Source: DTU078 sp033808535 (GTDB taxonomy: Bacteria > Bacillota > Clostridia > Oscillospirales > CAG-272). From it: a stretch of DNA of 16,188 bases. The position numbers and the translations under genes are program-made. The DNA lies in NCBI GenBank assembly GCA_033808535.1, contig JAPXNL010000038.1, positions 1 through 16,188 on the forward strand, written 5' to 3'. A model generated the notes under the pieces. It was given only the letters and a program-made list of their open reading frames with translations. It was not told the DNA's origin and searched no databases. This document shows, piece after piece, positions 1-8,352 of this stretch (positions are counted from its first letter, which is position 1; every line of letters starts with the position of its first letter).

Positions 1-51
1 CAATACATACTCTAGCTACATATATAGTCACCTAAAATTTTTACATTACGC

Positions 52-80
52 TTGACTCTTTTGTGCTATTGTGATAATAT
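52..80 (+). promoter_or_regulatory. Sigma-A-type promoter of the solute-binding protein gene
   Basis: The -35 box TTGACT (52-57) and -10 box TAATAT (75-80) are separated by exactly 17 bp. The predicted transcription start is near 87, about 33 nt before the first ATG. No operator-like repeat is obvious between promoter and gene. Confidence 0.75.
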
Positions 81-119
81 TTAATCAGCATATCCAAAAT
101 AAGCCTATTCGGAGGAGTC

Positions 120-1631
120 ATGATGAAGCGCTTTTTATCACTGCTGCTCGCGTTACTTCTAACCATATCCATTGCCTCATGCGGCAAAACATCAGACACA
201 TCGGCGGACGGCGCCGGTGAATCCCAGACCGAAACGGAAGGCGAAACCGCCGACACGCGGTTCGACAACATCAACTTCGGCGGGCGCGAGTTCCGGGTGC
301 AGAGCTCTGAGGACTCAAACGACTCCACAAACGCGCACGCACTGATCGCGGGGTCGGGCGAAATGAACGGTGAAATCGTCAACGACGCCGTGTACAAGCG
401 CAACATGGAAATTGAGGAAAAGCTCAAAATCAAGCTCGTTTTCACGCCGTCCGTATACGACTACAATGTTGCCACAACCGAGATCCGCAAGCTGGTGATG
501 GCAGGCGACGACGCGTTTGATCTGATTATCAACGACCTGCGCTCGCTCGCCGAGCTGTCGGCTGAGGAATTGTTCAGAAACATCTACAACGCCGAGATCA
601 TCGACCTTAACCGCAAATACTGGTACAGCGACTACATGAACGACCTCATGGTCGTCAAGGGCGGCATGTACATAATGGCCGGCGACTATTTCATGGATGT
701 GCTGGCAAGCTGCCATGTGCTATATTATAATAAAAACCTCATCGCCGACTCATACGGCAGCGGCGATGTGATATACAACTATGTGTTCGACGGCACATGG
801 ACGATTGACAAAATGATAGAGATCGTCGTGGCGACCGCGCGCGACCTCGACGGCGACACCCAAATGAAAGAGGGCGACCTCTTCGGCTTCACCTGCATCG
901 GCACATGGGGCTCCGCCGTCCCCGTGCTTATCGGAACGGGTATCGAGTTCGTGTCGCGCGACGGCGGTTCGATAACCTTCAACTTCAACAACGAGCGCAG
1001 CACCAAAATCCTTGAAAAGATGAATGAGCTCTTCTACAGCTCCGGTTCGCTGACTACATTAGCCGATTTCTCGCCCGCCGGGCTGCGCAAGGTGTTCGGC
1101 TCGGGCAACACCGTGTTCGTCGGCTATAACAGGCTGGGCGACTTGGCGAATATGCGCGAAATCGAGTTCCCGATCGGCGCGGTGCCCTATCCCAAGCTCG
1201 ACACCGACCAGAAAGAGTATGTCACCAGCACGCACGACACGACCGAGGTCGGCGTCATCCCCGCAACCGCAACCGATCTTGAGTTTACCACCACCTGCAT
1301 TGAGGCGCTCAGCGCGGCAACCGCCGAAATCGTGCTGCCCGAGTATTACGAAAACTCGCTCAAGGTCAAATACGCCAGCGACAACACCGTGGCGAAGATG
1401 ATAGACATAATCCACGACTCGATCAGCTCGCCGTTTGCGTGCGCATACGACAACGCGCTGGGCGGATTCATGCTCAACGTCACGTTCTGCACGCAGCTTT
1501 CAGCCAAGAAAACGGACTTTTCGTCGGCATACGCCAAGGGCGAGCCTGCCGCTATCCAGAAGATAGCCGAACTTGAGCAGAAATTCGCCGACATCCTCGC
1601 CGGCAAAAACACGCTGCAGGCTCAGGGCTGA
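120..1631 (+). CDS. Extracellular solute-binding lipoprotein (ABC sugar-type)
   Basis: This 503-residue protein is probably a lipid-anchored periplasmic-type binding protein that captures a carbohydrate or similar solute outside the membrane for an ABC importer. The N-terminus has a lysine-arginine pair, a Leu-rich hydrophobic core and a lipobox ending IASC with the modified Cys at residue 21. A Ser/Thr/Glu-rich linker (about 22-46) follows, then the globular binding domain. The pattern of a GGREFRV strand followed by 'NDAVYKRN' is typical of clostridial family-1-like binding proteins. An AGGAG-type site (GGAGGA, 111-116) lies 3 nt from ATG 120 and 6 nt from in-frame ATG 123, so ATG 123 may be the real start. 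No permease gene is in the window; a hairpin follows the stop, so it looks monocistronic. The class is fairly sure; the substrate is unknown. Confidence 0.85.
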   Translation: MMKRFLSLLLALLLTISIASCGKTSDTSADGAGESQTETEGETADTRFDNINFGGREFRVQSSEDSNDSTNAHALIAGSGEMNGEIVNDAVYKRNMEIEEKLKIKLVFTPSVYDYNVATTEIRKLVMAGDDAFDLIINDLRSLAELSAEELFRNIYNAEIIDLNRKYWYSDYMNDLMVVKGGMYIMAGDYFMDVLASCHVLYYNKNLIADSYGSGDVIYNYVFDGTWTIDKMIEIVVATARDLDGDTQMKEGDLFGFTCIGTWGSAVPVLIGTGIEFVSRDGGSITFNFNNERSTKILEKMNELFYSSGSLTTLADFSPAGLRKVFGSGNTVFVGYNRLGDLANMREIEFPIGAVPYPKLDTDQKEYVTSTHDTTEVGVIPATATDLEFTTTCIEALSAATAEIVLPEYYENSLKVKYASDNTVAKMIDIIHDSISSPFACAYDNALGGFMLNVTFCTQLSAKKTDFSSAYAKGEPAAIQKIAELEQKFADILAGKNTLQAQG

Positions 1632-1673
1632 TAAAAGCGCTGTCATCTTAAGTTATCCCGGTAAATAAAGCGG

Positions 1674-1720
1674 AAGGGGAATTCACCGGTCATGAAATCC
1701 CCCTTGTTGTGATGTATTTT
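1674..1720 (+). terminator. Probable terminator after the solute-binding protein gene
   Basis: Arms at 1674-1683 and 1696-1705 pair over 10 bp with one A-C mismatch and a 12-nt loop. The following tract is only moderately T-rich (GTTGTGATGTATTTTTG), so this is a plausible but not ideal intrinsic terminator. Confidence 0.5.
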
Positions 1721-1758
1721 TGCATTACAACACGCAATACCGCACTTATCCAAGCCAT

Positions 1759-1796
1759 AAAAAGACCGCCCGCCCGGACTTGTTTCCGGACGGGCG
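1759..1796 (-). terminator. Intrinsic terminator of the sbcD-sbcC operon
   Basis: On the minus strand a 12-bp GC-rich stem (1785-1796 pairing with 1767-1778, one G-U) encloses a 6-nt loop and is followed by GTCTTTTT. It lies 23-60 nt past the sbcC stop codon. The T-poor other side makes it mainly a minus-strand terminator. Confidence 0.85.
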
Positions 1797-1818
1797 ACTT
1801 GTTTATATTTATAACTTG

Positions 1819-4554
1819 CTACACCACTATCTCCGCGCGGCTGCCGCCGGCGCGGTCTTTTTTCACAACGATTTGCCTGTCAATGCGGTCCTTCAGCTCC
1901 GCGACGTGCGATATAATGCCCACGAGCCGATTGCCTGCGGCAAGCCCGTTCAGCGCGTTTATCGCCATACGCAGCGTTTCGTCGTCGAGCGAGCCGAAGC
2001 CCTCGTCCACAAACATCGTGTCGAGCATGATACCTCCCGCCGCTGACTGCACCTCGTCCGATAGTCCCAGCGCAAGTGAAAGCGACGCCAGAAACGACTC
2101 GCCGCCCGACAGCGTGCGCACGCTGCGCGTCGTACCGTTATAATGGTCGCACACGTCGAGATCCAGACCACACTGGCTGCGCAGGTCGCTTGCGACTGAA
2201 CGCCTGACCAGCTCATACTGACCGCCGGTCATCGACATAAGCCGTATGTTCGCGCGCGCCAGCACGCGGTCGAAATACGCGGTCTGCACATAGGTTTCGA
2301 GCATCAGCCTTTCTCTGCCCTGCAGCGTGCCGTTGGCTGTGTCCGAAAGCGTTTTCAGCCACTTGAGCTTCTCCTCCGCCTCGGTAAGTCGCGAGATTTT
2401 CTCGCGCGCGCCCTCGAGCGCGGCGATGTTCGCCGTCAGCCTGCCGTTTGCTTTTGCCGCCTCGCGGCTGATCGCGTCCTTGTCGGCGGCAGTTTTCGCG
2501 CGCTTTTCAAGCACTGCGTCAAGCTCTATCTGCGGCGCGCCGGCAAGCTGCTCCTCCAGGCTGCGCACCTGCCCGGCAAGATCGTTTACCGCCGCGGCGC
2601 ATTCGTCGTGCCTTTTCTGCGCCGCCGCAAGCGCCTCGCGCATGGCGTTCCGGCGCGCGTTGAGTGCCGCGATTTCGGCCTCCGCGCCCGCTTTGTTTTC
2701 AAACTCCAGCCGCGCGGCGAGCGCCGCAGCCCCGGCAACAAGCGAACGCAGTTCCCCGTCTACTGACGCAATGCTGCGCTCCATCTCGCCCGCCTGCGCG
2801 GTAAATACGGTGAGTTCGCGCTCACGCTCGGCTATATGCTTATCAAGATCGGCGCGGCGCGATATTTTGCGCTCTGCGCTGTGCAGCGCCTCCTCATGCA
2901 GAGCTATCTCCTCATCGCACAATACCAGCGCAGCCTTTGCCGCCTGCGCCGGGTCATCGAGCGTCACGCCGAGCAATGATACGCATAGCGTATTTATTTC
3001 ACCCTGCCGGGCGTCGACCTGACCGGCCAGATTAGCCGCAGTCGCGCTCGCGCTGCGCTCTTCCTCGCCCGCGCGGTCAGCGGCGAGCTTGGCGCGCTCA
3101 AGCTCCGCTTCGGTCGGCGCGCCTTCGGTCGGCTTCGCGGGGTTGGGATGCTCTGTCGAGCCGCAGACGGGACAGGGCGCACCGTCGGCCAGTGTTCCGG
3201 CAAGCACGCCCGCCTGCGCGTCGAGAAAAAGTCGGTATTTGCGGCTGTATTCGGCGCGCAGCCGCTCGGATATCGCCGCCGCTTCGGCGTATTTTTCACG
3301 CGCGAACTGGAGCCGGCGCTCAAGTGCCGCAAATTCGTCGGTTGCCGATACAAGGCTGCCCAGCGCCTCGCGGCGTTCGCACGTCCGGATGAGCGCGGCA
3401 GACGCCGCCTCGCGCTCGCCCTCCGCGCCGGCAAGCGACGCAAGCTCGGCCTTCAGCTCCGCAAGCACTGTTGCGGCTGTGCTTCCCTTCTCCTTGCAGG
3501 CGGCGTAGTCGTCCGACAGCTTACCGAGCGCCGCCCGGCGCTGTGCAATTTCGTCGCGCTGCGCGTCAAGCTCGGCATATTGCGGCAGCTCTGCTGTCAG
3601 CGCGGCGACGCGCTCGCCAAGTTTTTCACACTCGCCGCCCTTTGCGACCTCGGCGGCAAGCTCCACCTCAAGCTGCGAGAGCAGCGGGCGGTGTTTTGCA
3701 AGTTCTTCGCGCGCAGACTCAAGTGATTCGCCGAGCCGCCTTATCTCCTCTGCGCGTCCGATGGTGCGGTCGGCTTCCTCCAGCAGCTTGTCAAGCTCGG
3801 CAATGCTTATTTCGGAATTTTTAATAAATTCGCGGTCAGACTCGATTGCCCGCTTAATCGCATCAAGCACCTCATCCGGCGGCAGATCGCCAAGACGTCT
3901 GCCGTCCGCCGCCACAGCGCCGGCTATAAACTGTTTTGCGCCGCTGCGGAGCAGTTCACACTCACGTGCAAGCTCGGATGCGTCCGCGCGCAGCTTTTCC
4001 TGCAGCTTCAGATAAGGCGCGGTTTTAAATATCTGCCTGAAAATCTTGATGCGGTCGGGTGTATCCTCGAGCAGCAGGCGCAAAAATTCACCCTGCGCGA
4101 GCATTGCCACCTGCGAAAACTGCTCACGGTTGACGCCCAGCAGCTCGCAGACAGCGGCGGTCACCTCGCGCGGTTTTGTGATTATCCTGTCGCCGGGGCA
4201 GACGAGCACCGCCTCCGCGCGCTGTGTCACCATGCCGGAGCCGCGCAATGCCGGGCGCTCGTATTCGGGGTTGCGCCTGACCGTATACAGCCCGCCCGCG
4301 TGCGAAAAGATAAGCTCGACCTCGGTCGGCGTGTCCGGGTCCGCGTATTTTGAGCGCAGCATCGACGGTTCGCGGTTTGCGCCGCTCGCCTCGCCGTAGA
4401 GCGCGAAGGTTATCGCGTCGAAAATTGTGGTTTTCCCCGCTCCGGTATCGCCGGTGATAAGGTACAGCCCGCCCTTACCCAGCTTGTCCATCTCGAGCAC
4501 CGTGCGTCCGGCATACGGCCCGAACGCGGTTATGACAAGTCTGACCGGTCTCAC
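1819..4554 (-). CDS. sbcC: SbcC, ATPase subunit of the SbcCD (Rad50-Mre11-type) nuclease
   Basis: This 911-residue SMC-like ATPase drives the SbcCD complex, which opens DNA hairpins and processes protein-blocked or broken DNA ends. The Walker A motif GDTGAGKTT is at residues 35-43. A very long Ala/Glu/Lys/Arg-rich coiled coil follows, broken in the middle by a zinc hook CPVC (Cys461 and Cys464), then the second coil. The C-terminal lobe carries the ABC signature LSGGESF (about 813), Walker B ending in FVDE with the D-loop GSLD (about 845-853) and a His-switch 'ISH'. It starts with GTG at 4554, overlapping the sbcD stop as GTGA, with a GGGAGGG site inside the end of sbcD. Length and architecture are complete; the assignment is confident. 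Confidence 0.95.
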   Translation of the reverse strand: MRPVRLVITAFGPYAGRTVLEMDKLGKGGLYLITGDTGAGKTTIFDAITFALYGEASGANREPSMLRSKYADPDTPTEVELIFSHAGGLYTVRRNPEYERPALRGSGMVTQRAEAVLVCPGDRIITKPREVTAAVCELLGVNREQFSQVAMLAQGEFLRLLLEDTPDRIKIFRQIFKTAPYLKLQEKLRADASELARECELLRSGAKQFIAGAVAADGRRLGDLPPDEVLDAIKRAIESDREFIKNSEISIAELDKLLEEADRTIGRAEEIRRLGESLESAREELAKHRPLLSQLEVELAAEVAKGGECEKLGERVAALTAELPQYAELDAQRDEIAQRRAALGKLSDDYAACKEKGSTAATVLAELKAELASLAGAEGEREAASAALIRTCERREALGSLVSATDEFAALERRLQFAREKYAEAAAISERLRAEYSRKYRLFLDAQAGVLAGTLADGAPCPVCGSTEHPNPAKPTEGAPTEAELERAKLAADRAGEEERSASATAANLAGQVDARQGEINTLCVSLLGVTLDDPAQAAKAALVLCDEEIALHEEALHSAERKISRRADLDKHIAERERELTVFTAQAGEMERSIASVDGELRSLVAGAAALAARLEFENKAGAEAEIAALNARRNAMREALAAAQKRHDECAAAVNDLAGQVRSLEEQLAGAPQIELDAVLEKRAKTAADKDAISREAAKANGRLTANIAALEGAREKISRLTEAEEKLKWLKTLSDTANGTLQGRERLMLETYVQTAYFDRVLARANIRLMSMTGGQYELVRRSVASDLRSQCGLDLDVCDHYNGTTRSVRTLSGGESFLASLSLALGLSDEVQSAAGGIMLDTMFVDEGFGSLDDETLRMAINALNGLAAGNRLVGIISHVAELKDRIDRQIVVKKDRAGGSRAEIVV

Positions 4555-5687
4555 AGCTCACCCTCCCAAATCCCGGCGATTCTTGCGGCAACGTATTCGC
4601 GCTGCGCGTCGCTCATTGGGCGCCCGTTCTGGCGCTCGAACAGTTCCGCAAACAATTCAAGCGGAGTTTTGCCGCCGACCTGTGCCGCGATGTCCGCCAG
4701 CCTTTCGGCACGCGTGCGCGAATTGTCGTAATCAAGCCGCATGATGTTCGGGTAAATCTCGCGCAGCCTGCTGATGGCATCTGGTATCTCATCCTCGTCG
4801 GTCAGCGTGATATGTATGTAGTCTTCGCAAAGCGTGTCCGGCCGGTTTTCGCGTGTCGTAAGTTCCGCGAATGCGCCGCGCAGCTTTCGCATATCGCGCA
4901 GCGGCTCGAGCGGTAGAGTGCGCACCTCGGCGTCGCCCCGCGCCCGCAAAACAGCGACCGTGACGGATTTTTTGTGGTTTGCCTCCGAAAATGAGTATTT
5001 GAGCGGCGTGCCGCAGTAGCGCAGCGTCGGGCGCGCAATCTGCTGCGGGCCGTGGATGTGACCAAGCGCGACATAGTCGAACGGGTCGAAAACCGATGCG
5101 TCCACGTTGTCCGCGCCGCCGACCGACAGCTCCTCGGATTCACAGCGCTCTGCGCCGGTCACATACTGGTGCGTCACAAGCACGCTGCGCCGCGACGGAT
5201 TGAGAGCCATCGCCGCAATCGCCGCAGCCATCATGTCGGTGTATGAGCTAATCTGTACGTCGGGGAAAATGTGCGCGGCGTGCGCGGGTTTGATATACGG
5301 CAGCATGAACACGTCAATCTCGCCGTATTCGTCAGCCAGCGTCACTGGCATCACTCTTCCGTCCCAGACGGGCGAGATATGTATGCCCGCGCGGTCGAGC
5401 GTGCGCGCGGCGAATGCCAGCCGCTCGGGCGAGTCGTGGTTGCCGGCGATGACGAAAACATGCGCGCATAACGCGGACAGGCGGTACAGGAAGTCGTCGA
5501 ACAGGCGCACAGCCTCGGCTGACGGCACGGTTTTGTCGTATATGTCGCCGGCGATCAGCACTGCGTCGGGCTGCTCCTCTGCGGCGTAGTCTATTATCCG
5601 GTCGAGAATATGCCGCTGGTCGTCGAGCAGCGAAAACTCGCTGTACCGCTTGCCTATGTGCAGGTCGGAGAGGTGGAAAAACTTCAC
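4551..5687 (-). CDS. sbcD: SbcD, nuclease subunit of SbcCD (Mre11-type)
   Basis: This 378-residue metallophosphoesterase is the nuclease partner of SbcC, acting as a Mn-dependent exonuclease and endonuclease at DNA ends and hairpins. All calcineurin-like motifs are present in order: DLH (8-10), GDIYD (about 47), GNHD (about 82), TH (about 172) and GHIH (about 209). A C-terminal capping and SbcC-binding region follows. The start is GTG at 5687 with a GGAAAGGA site 9 nt upstream. The gene overlaps sbcC by 4 nt, so the two are translationally coupled and made together. The promoter is at 5728-5757. Confidence 0.95.
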   Translation of the reverse strand: MKFFHLSDLHIGKRYSEFSLLDDQRHILDRIIDYAAEEQPDAVLIAGDIYDKTVPSAEAVRLFDDFLYRLSALCAHVFVIAGNHDSPERLAFAARTLDRAGIHISPVWDGRVMPVTLADEYGEIDVFMLPYIKPAHAAHIFPDVQISSYTDMMAAAIAAMALNPSRRSVLVTHQYVTGAERCESEELSVGGADNVDASVFDPFDYVALGHIHGPQQIARPTLRYCGTPLKYSFSEANHKKSVTVAVLRARGDAEVRTLPLEPLRDMRKLRGAFAELTTRENRPDTLCEDYIHITLTDEDEIPDAISRLREIYPNIMRLDYDNSRTRAERLADIAAQVGGKTPLELFAELFERQNGRPMSDAQREYVAARIAGIWEGEL

Positions 5688-5727
5688 GCGATCGTGTCCT
5701 TTCCGTGATAATATGCGCTTATGTTAC

Positions 5728-5757
5728 ATTATAGCACATTTTTCGCGGGTGTGGCAA
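5728..5757 (-). promoter_or_regulatory. Promoter of the sbcD-sbcC operon
   Basis: On the minus strand TTGCCA (5757-5752) is followed after 18 bp by a perfect TATAAT (5733-5728), preceded by TGC, giving an extended -10. The implied leader is about 35 nt. No SOS box is visible. Confidence 0.75.
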
Positions 5758-5911
5758 GAGGGAGGTGAGTAATGTTATACCACATAATATTTACTTTTAT
5801 AAAATGTAAACTTATTTGGAAACATGTGTGATATTATTCTCAGAGCAGGCGGAAATTATAATAACATTATTAGGTATACTCCTCTATCATTATTGAAGGA
5901 GAGTAAATGCC

Positions 5912-6031
5912 ATGTGGTTTTTACTTGCTTTGATATTGCTTCCTATATTAGTACTATTAGATATTAGTACTATTAGAGCTTGCAAAACGGAAATGACAGC
6001 TATACAGAATTTTATCTTACATACCTTTTGA
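5912..6031 (+). CDS. Small hydrophobic peptide ORF, possibly frameshifted by duplication
   Basis: This 39-codon ORF starts at ATG 5912, with a GAAGGAG site (5895-5901) 10 nt upstream. Residues 2-16 are almost all Leu/Ile/Val/Phe, a likely single membrane segment. A 16-bp perfect tandem duplication (5946-5961 and 5962-5977) lies inside it. Because 16 is not a multiple of three, removing one copy would give a 22-residue peptide with the same membrane segment and a basic tail ending ELAKRK. A weak TATAAT (5857-5862) lies upstream and a strong terminator (6063-6110) follows. Size and hydrophobicity recall type I toxin peptides, but no homology is recognised and it may not be expressed. Confidence 0.35.
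   Translation: MWFLLALILLPILVLLDISTIRACKTEMTAIQNFILHTF
5946..5977. repeat. Perfect 16-bp tandem duplication
   Basis: The unit TATTAGTACTATTAGA occurs twice without a gap. It lies within the small ORF at 5912-6031 and changes its reading frame. The unit contains the palindrome AGTACT. Confidence 0.9.
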
Positions 6032-6055
6032 TATTCTTTACATGCAGCATCTAAC

Positions 6056-6110
6056 AAAAAAGCAAGCCTGCCGGGCTTACAAGTGCCCGGCAGGCTTGTT
6101 TTCGTTTTTT
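6056..6110. terminator. Bidirectional intrinsic terminator
   Basis: A perfect 14-bp stem (6063-6076 with 6085-6098) encloses an 8-nt loop. T tracts follow on the plus strand (6099-6110, TTTTCGTTTTTT) and on the minus strand (6061-6056). It ends the minus-strand MutS-like transcript, whose stop is at 6109, and would also end any transcript of the small plus-strand ORF. Confidence 0.9.
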
Positions 6111-7190
6111 ATAACAACCTGTATTTGCTTGCTATATCCTTTGCATAACTGTTGCCTATCGGCTTTGCACGGCTGATATTATAAGTGCGCCTGCCGCCTA
6201 CAACCTCGGCTGATAGATTATCGACTTTAATTCCCGCCGGCATAGCGCTGTTGATTTCATCAACATCCGCGGCAAGCCGGTGCAGATGTGTGGTAAATAT
6301 GCATTTGCAGCCCACTTTTCCGAGTTTCAGCAGCACCGATTTCGCCAGATCAAACGCGTCCGATTCACTTGTGCTTGTGAATGCTTCGTCCATTAACACA
6401 ATACTGTTTTCAGTCGAGGATTCGATTATATTCATAACCGATTTAACTTCAGTTTCCAGCCGCCCAGCCGAATTTTTCAGCATGATAACCGGATTTGCTT
6501 TCATGTCGCTTATCGGCAGGTATGGCAATATCAAATCGCAAAGCGTCATCGTCGCTTTTCTTGCCGGAACGGGTATCCCGCTTTTCTCGTATACGGTGAC
6601 AGGCACTTGGCGCCAGTTCAAGCCGAAGCAGCCTGTCGAGGAAACTGCCGGATTTATAATATTCCCGGTTGACTTTGACAAGTCCGGCTTCTTTAACCTG
6701 CAGATTACTGTCAAGGTTTATGCCGACTGTGATGCTTTTTATATCTTTGATATCATCTCTGATACCCTCAAGTTCTTTTCGCATATTCTGAAACGACTGG
6801 CTTTCGGTTTCGTTCCTTATGCTTTGAGCAAAATCTATCAGAGCTTCCGGGCTTTCTGAATTTACAATCGTTTTCAATGACTCATTTACACTGTCAAAAA
6901 AGTCTGCATAGTATATGAGAAAATGCAATGATGAAAGTGAAATTCTATCACTTTTATACTTATTTGCGGGGCTTGCAATATTTTCGATTTCGACCACGAT
7001 ACTGTTGAGCTTCTCATATGTTTCTTTTAAGAAATTATATAGGCTTTTCAGGATTGTCGGTCATAAAGGACGCGGTTCCTTCAAATCCGATAAGCTTATC
7101 GATTTCATACTTTTCAAAAGCTACAGTGTTTTCAATATAAAAGTTATTAGTAGCAGTACCTTTTGGATTCAGCAAATTAAAATTATTCAT
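6109..7190 (-). pseudogene. Broken MutS-like ATPase gene
   Basis: Three successive reading frames together encode one protein related to MutS-family ATPases. The N-terminal part starts at ATG 7190 and runs to a TAA near 7027. The middle part continues in another frame (about 7060 to 6600). The C-terminal part is in a third frame (about 6630 to 6109). The last part has a PVPA turn, Walker B LMDE followed by TSTS, and a TTHLH element, matching the MutS ATPase order of FVPA, LLDE-GRGTST and ATHYH. No Walker A (GxxxxGKT/S) is visible in any frame where it should precede PVPA, and the reconstructed length is only about 350 residues. Frameshifts, and probably an internal deletion, have inactivated it. 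It starts 2 nt after the stop of the upstream membrane-protein gene. The exact MutS subfamily is uncertain. Confidence 0.75.
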
Positions 7191-7192
7191 TC

Positions 7193-7561
7193 CTAAAAAA
7201 TATTATTTGCAATATACATAAGAATCTGATTCCCTGAAATTGCCGTAACAATAACTTCAGAAAGAAACATCATGCCGATTATTAAATGAAATACTGCGGT
7301 TGAATAACCTCTTTTTTTCCACGCAATAAATCTGGATAAAATACCATTAGGATGCGGCAACCAGTAAAATATATTGAAGATTAACCATACTACCGGGATT
7401 GTTGCAAGCAAGAGCTGAATTATCCACAAACAAAGCAGGTCTGATAATAATTCCGTTCTTTGCGTTGATATGTAAAAACATTCATCTTCGTCAATAATTA
7501 GATCTGATTTCTTTTTTCGCAAACCAAGTGAATATCCATATAAGTGACCGAAAAAAGTCAT
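7193..7561 (-). CDS. Small multi-pass membrane protein of unknown function
   Basis: This 122-residue protein has a charged N-terminal part (an RKKK cluster near residue 15, then an acidic DEDE stretch). It is followed by a long hydrophobic segment (about 37-58) and a second hydrophobic region near the C-terminus (about 80-120), so two or three membrane passes. I chose ATG 7561 because it overlaps the TGA of the upstream lipoprotein frame as ATGA; a TTG 33 nt further upstream also extends the frame. The MutS-like gene begins 2 nt after its stop. It appears to be the only intact member of this three-gene minus-strand set. No family recognised. Confidence 0.6.
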   Translation of the reverse strand: MTFFGHLYGYSLGLRKKKSDLIIDEDECFYISTQRTELLSDLLCLWIIQLLLATIPVVWLIFNIFYWLPHPNGILSRFIAWKKRGYSTAVFHLIIGMMFLSEVIVTAISGNQILMYIANNIF

Positions 7562-8155
7562 ATAAAAGTACCAGTAACCTTTTGCCCATCCCAAGTAAAA
7601 ATAGAATCTGATATATCTACTGTAATCTCATGTATAATTTTTATCTGACCTTTGTCAATTGTATATATCTTTTCATTTCGTTCGTTTTTACCTTATTGTA
7701 ATTACTGCCAATCAATATGTTTCCACGCTCAATGTAATTTACAGGTACCTGTTCGTTTGAGCCGTCAAGCCAGGTCACCATATCGTTGTATTGAAATCTG
7801 CCGTATACCGAAATCGGATCTCCTTCTATTCCGTACGGCCCGTCGTTATATTCCGATCATCTATAATTATATATTTAGAGCCGTTTTTCGCCAGATAAAG
7901 TTTAGGTTCGTATATTTGATGTATTTTATATGATGAAAAAAATACTTTTTCATTTGTATAATTAGCAGGATAGCGTACTAAATCTTCTTCGCTGATGCCG
8001 TAAAGTAATCGATTCTCCAGGAATAATATTGAACTGCCTGTGCGGAGTCTTCAGCTGTGCTAACGCCGTCCCCTTCAAATTGCGGCAAATTTACACAAGC
8101 GGCACAGGTCGATATCATTATGACTGCCAATAAAAAAAGAGAAAAACTTATTCAT
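7558..8155 (-). pseudogene. Decayed lipoprotein gene with at least four frameshifts
   Basis: Joined across frames, the segment encodes a secreted protein of roughly 195 residues. It has a Lys- and Phe-rich start, a hydrophobic core ending in a CAAC lipobox-like sequence, then a soluble domain rich in Tyr, Asn and Asp. Frame changes are needed at a 7-T run (8132-8138, where six T would keep frame) and near 8040, 7858 and 7680. The final frame ends in TGA at 7558, overlapping the next gene's ATG. ATG 8155 is preceded by a GGAGAGGA site. The joined domain was not recognised. Because adjacent pieces continue sensibly, this is one gene that has decayed rather than several small ones. Confidence 0.65.
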
Positions 8156-8209
8156 CTAAATAATTCCTCTCCAACTTTCATAATATCCGTCAATTTAGAT
8201 GTCGTTTGT

Positions 8210-8238
8210 AGTATAATACAATTGTCCTTATGTGACAA
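8210..8238 (-). promoter_or_regulatory. Promoter of the lipoprotein, membrane protein and MutS-like set
   Basis: On the minus strand TTGTCA (8238-8233) and TATACT (8215-8210) are 17 bp apart. The start would be near 8203, about 48 nt before ATG 8155. The three downstream genes are coupled, so one transcript from here to the 6056-6110 terminator is likely. Confidence 0.65.
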
Positions 8239-8266
8239 TATGTGGCATTATTATTGAAAGCACGAC

Positions 8267-8307
8267 AAAAAGCGGCGGCACTCTCTTCCCCGAAAGTACC
8301 GCCGCTT
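8267..8307 (-). terminator. Terminator after the TGA-interrupted lipoprotein gene
   Basis: On the minus strand a 12-bp stem (8307-8296 with 8281-8270, one G-U pair) is followed by TTTTTG. It isolates the 8353-8724 gene from the promoter at 8210-8238. Confidence 0.85.
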
Positions 8308-8352
8308 ATATTCTTTTTACAAGATTCAATGATCCTGTCTGCCGACTGATAA

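Noticed and set aside
2327..3022. Open frame of 231 codons on the plus strand opposite sbcC
   Set aside because: Ser/Ala/Arg-rich low-complexity translation opposite the SbcC coiled coil; no ribosome site or motif.
5772..5831. 19-codon plus-strand ORF preceded by GGAGGTGAG
   Set aside because: Good ribosome site but no promoter of its own; too short and unlike any known peptide.
6185..6859. Open frame of 224 codons on the plus strand opposite the MutS-like gene
   Set aside because: The minus strand carries recognisable MutS motifs here; the plus frame has none.
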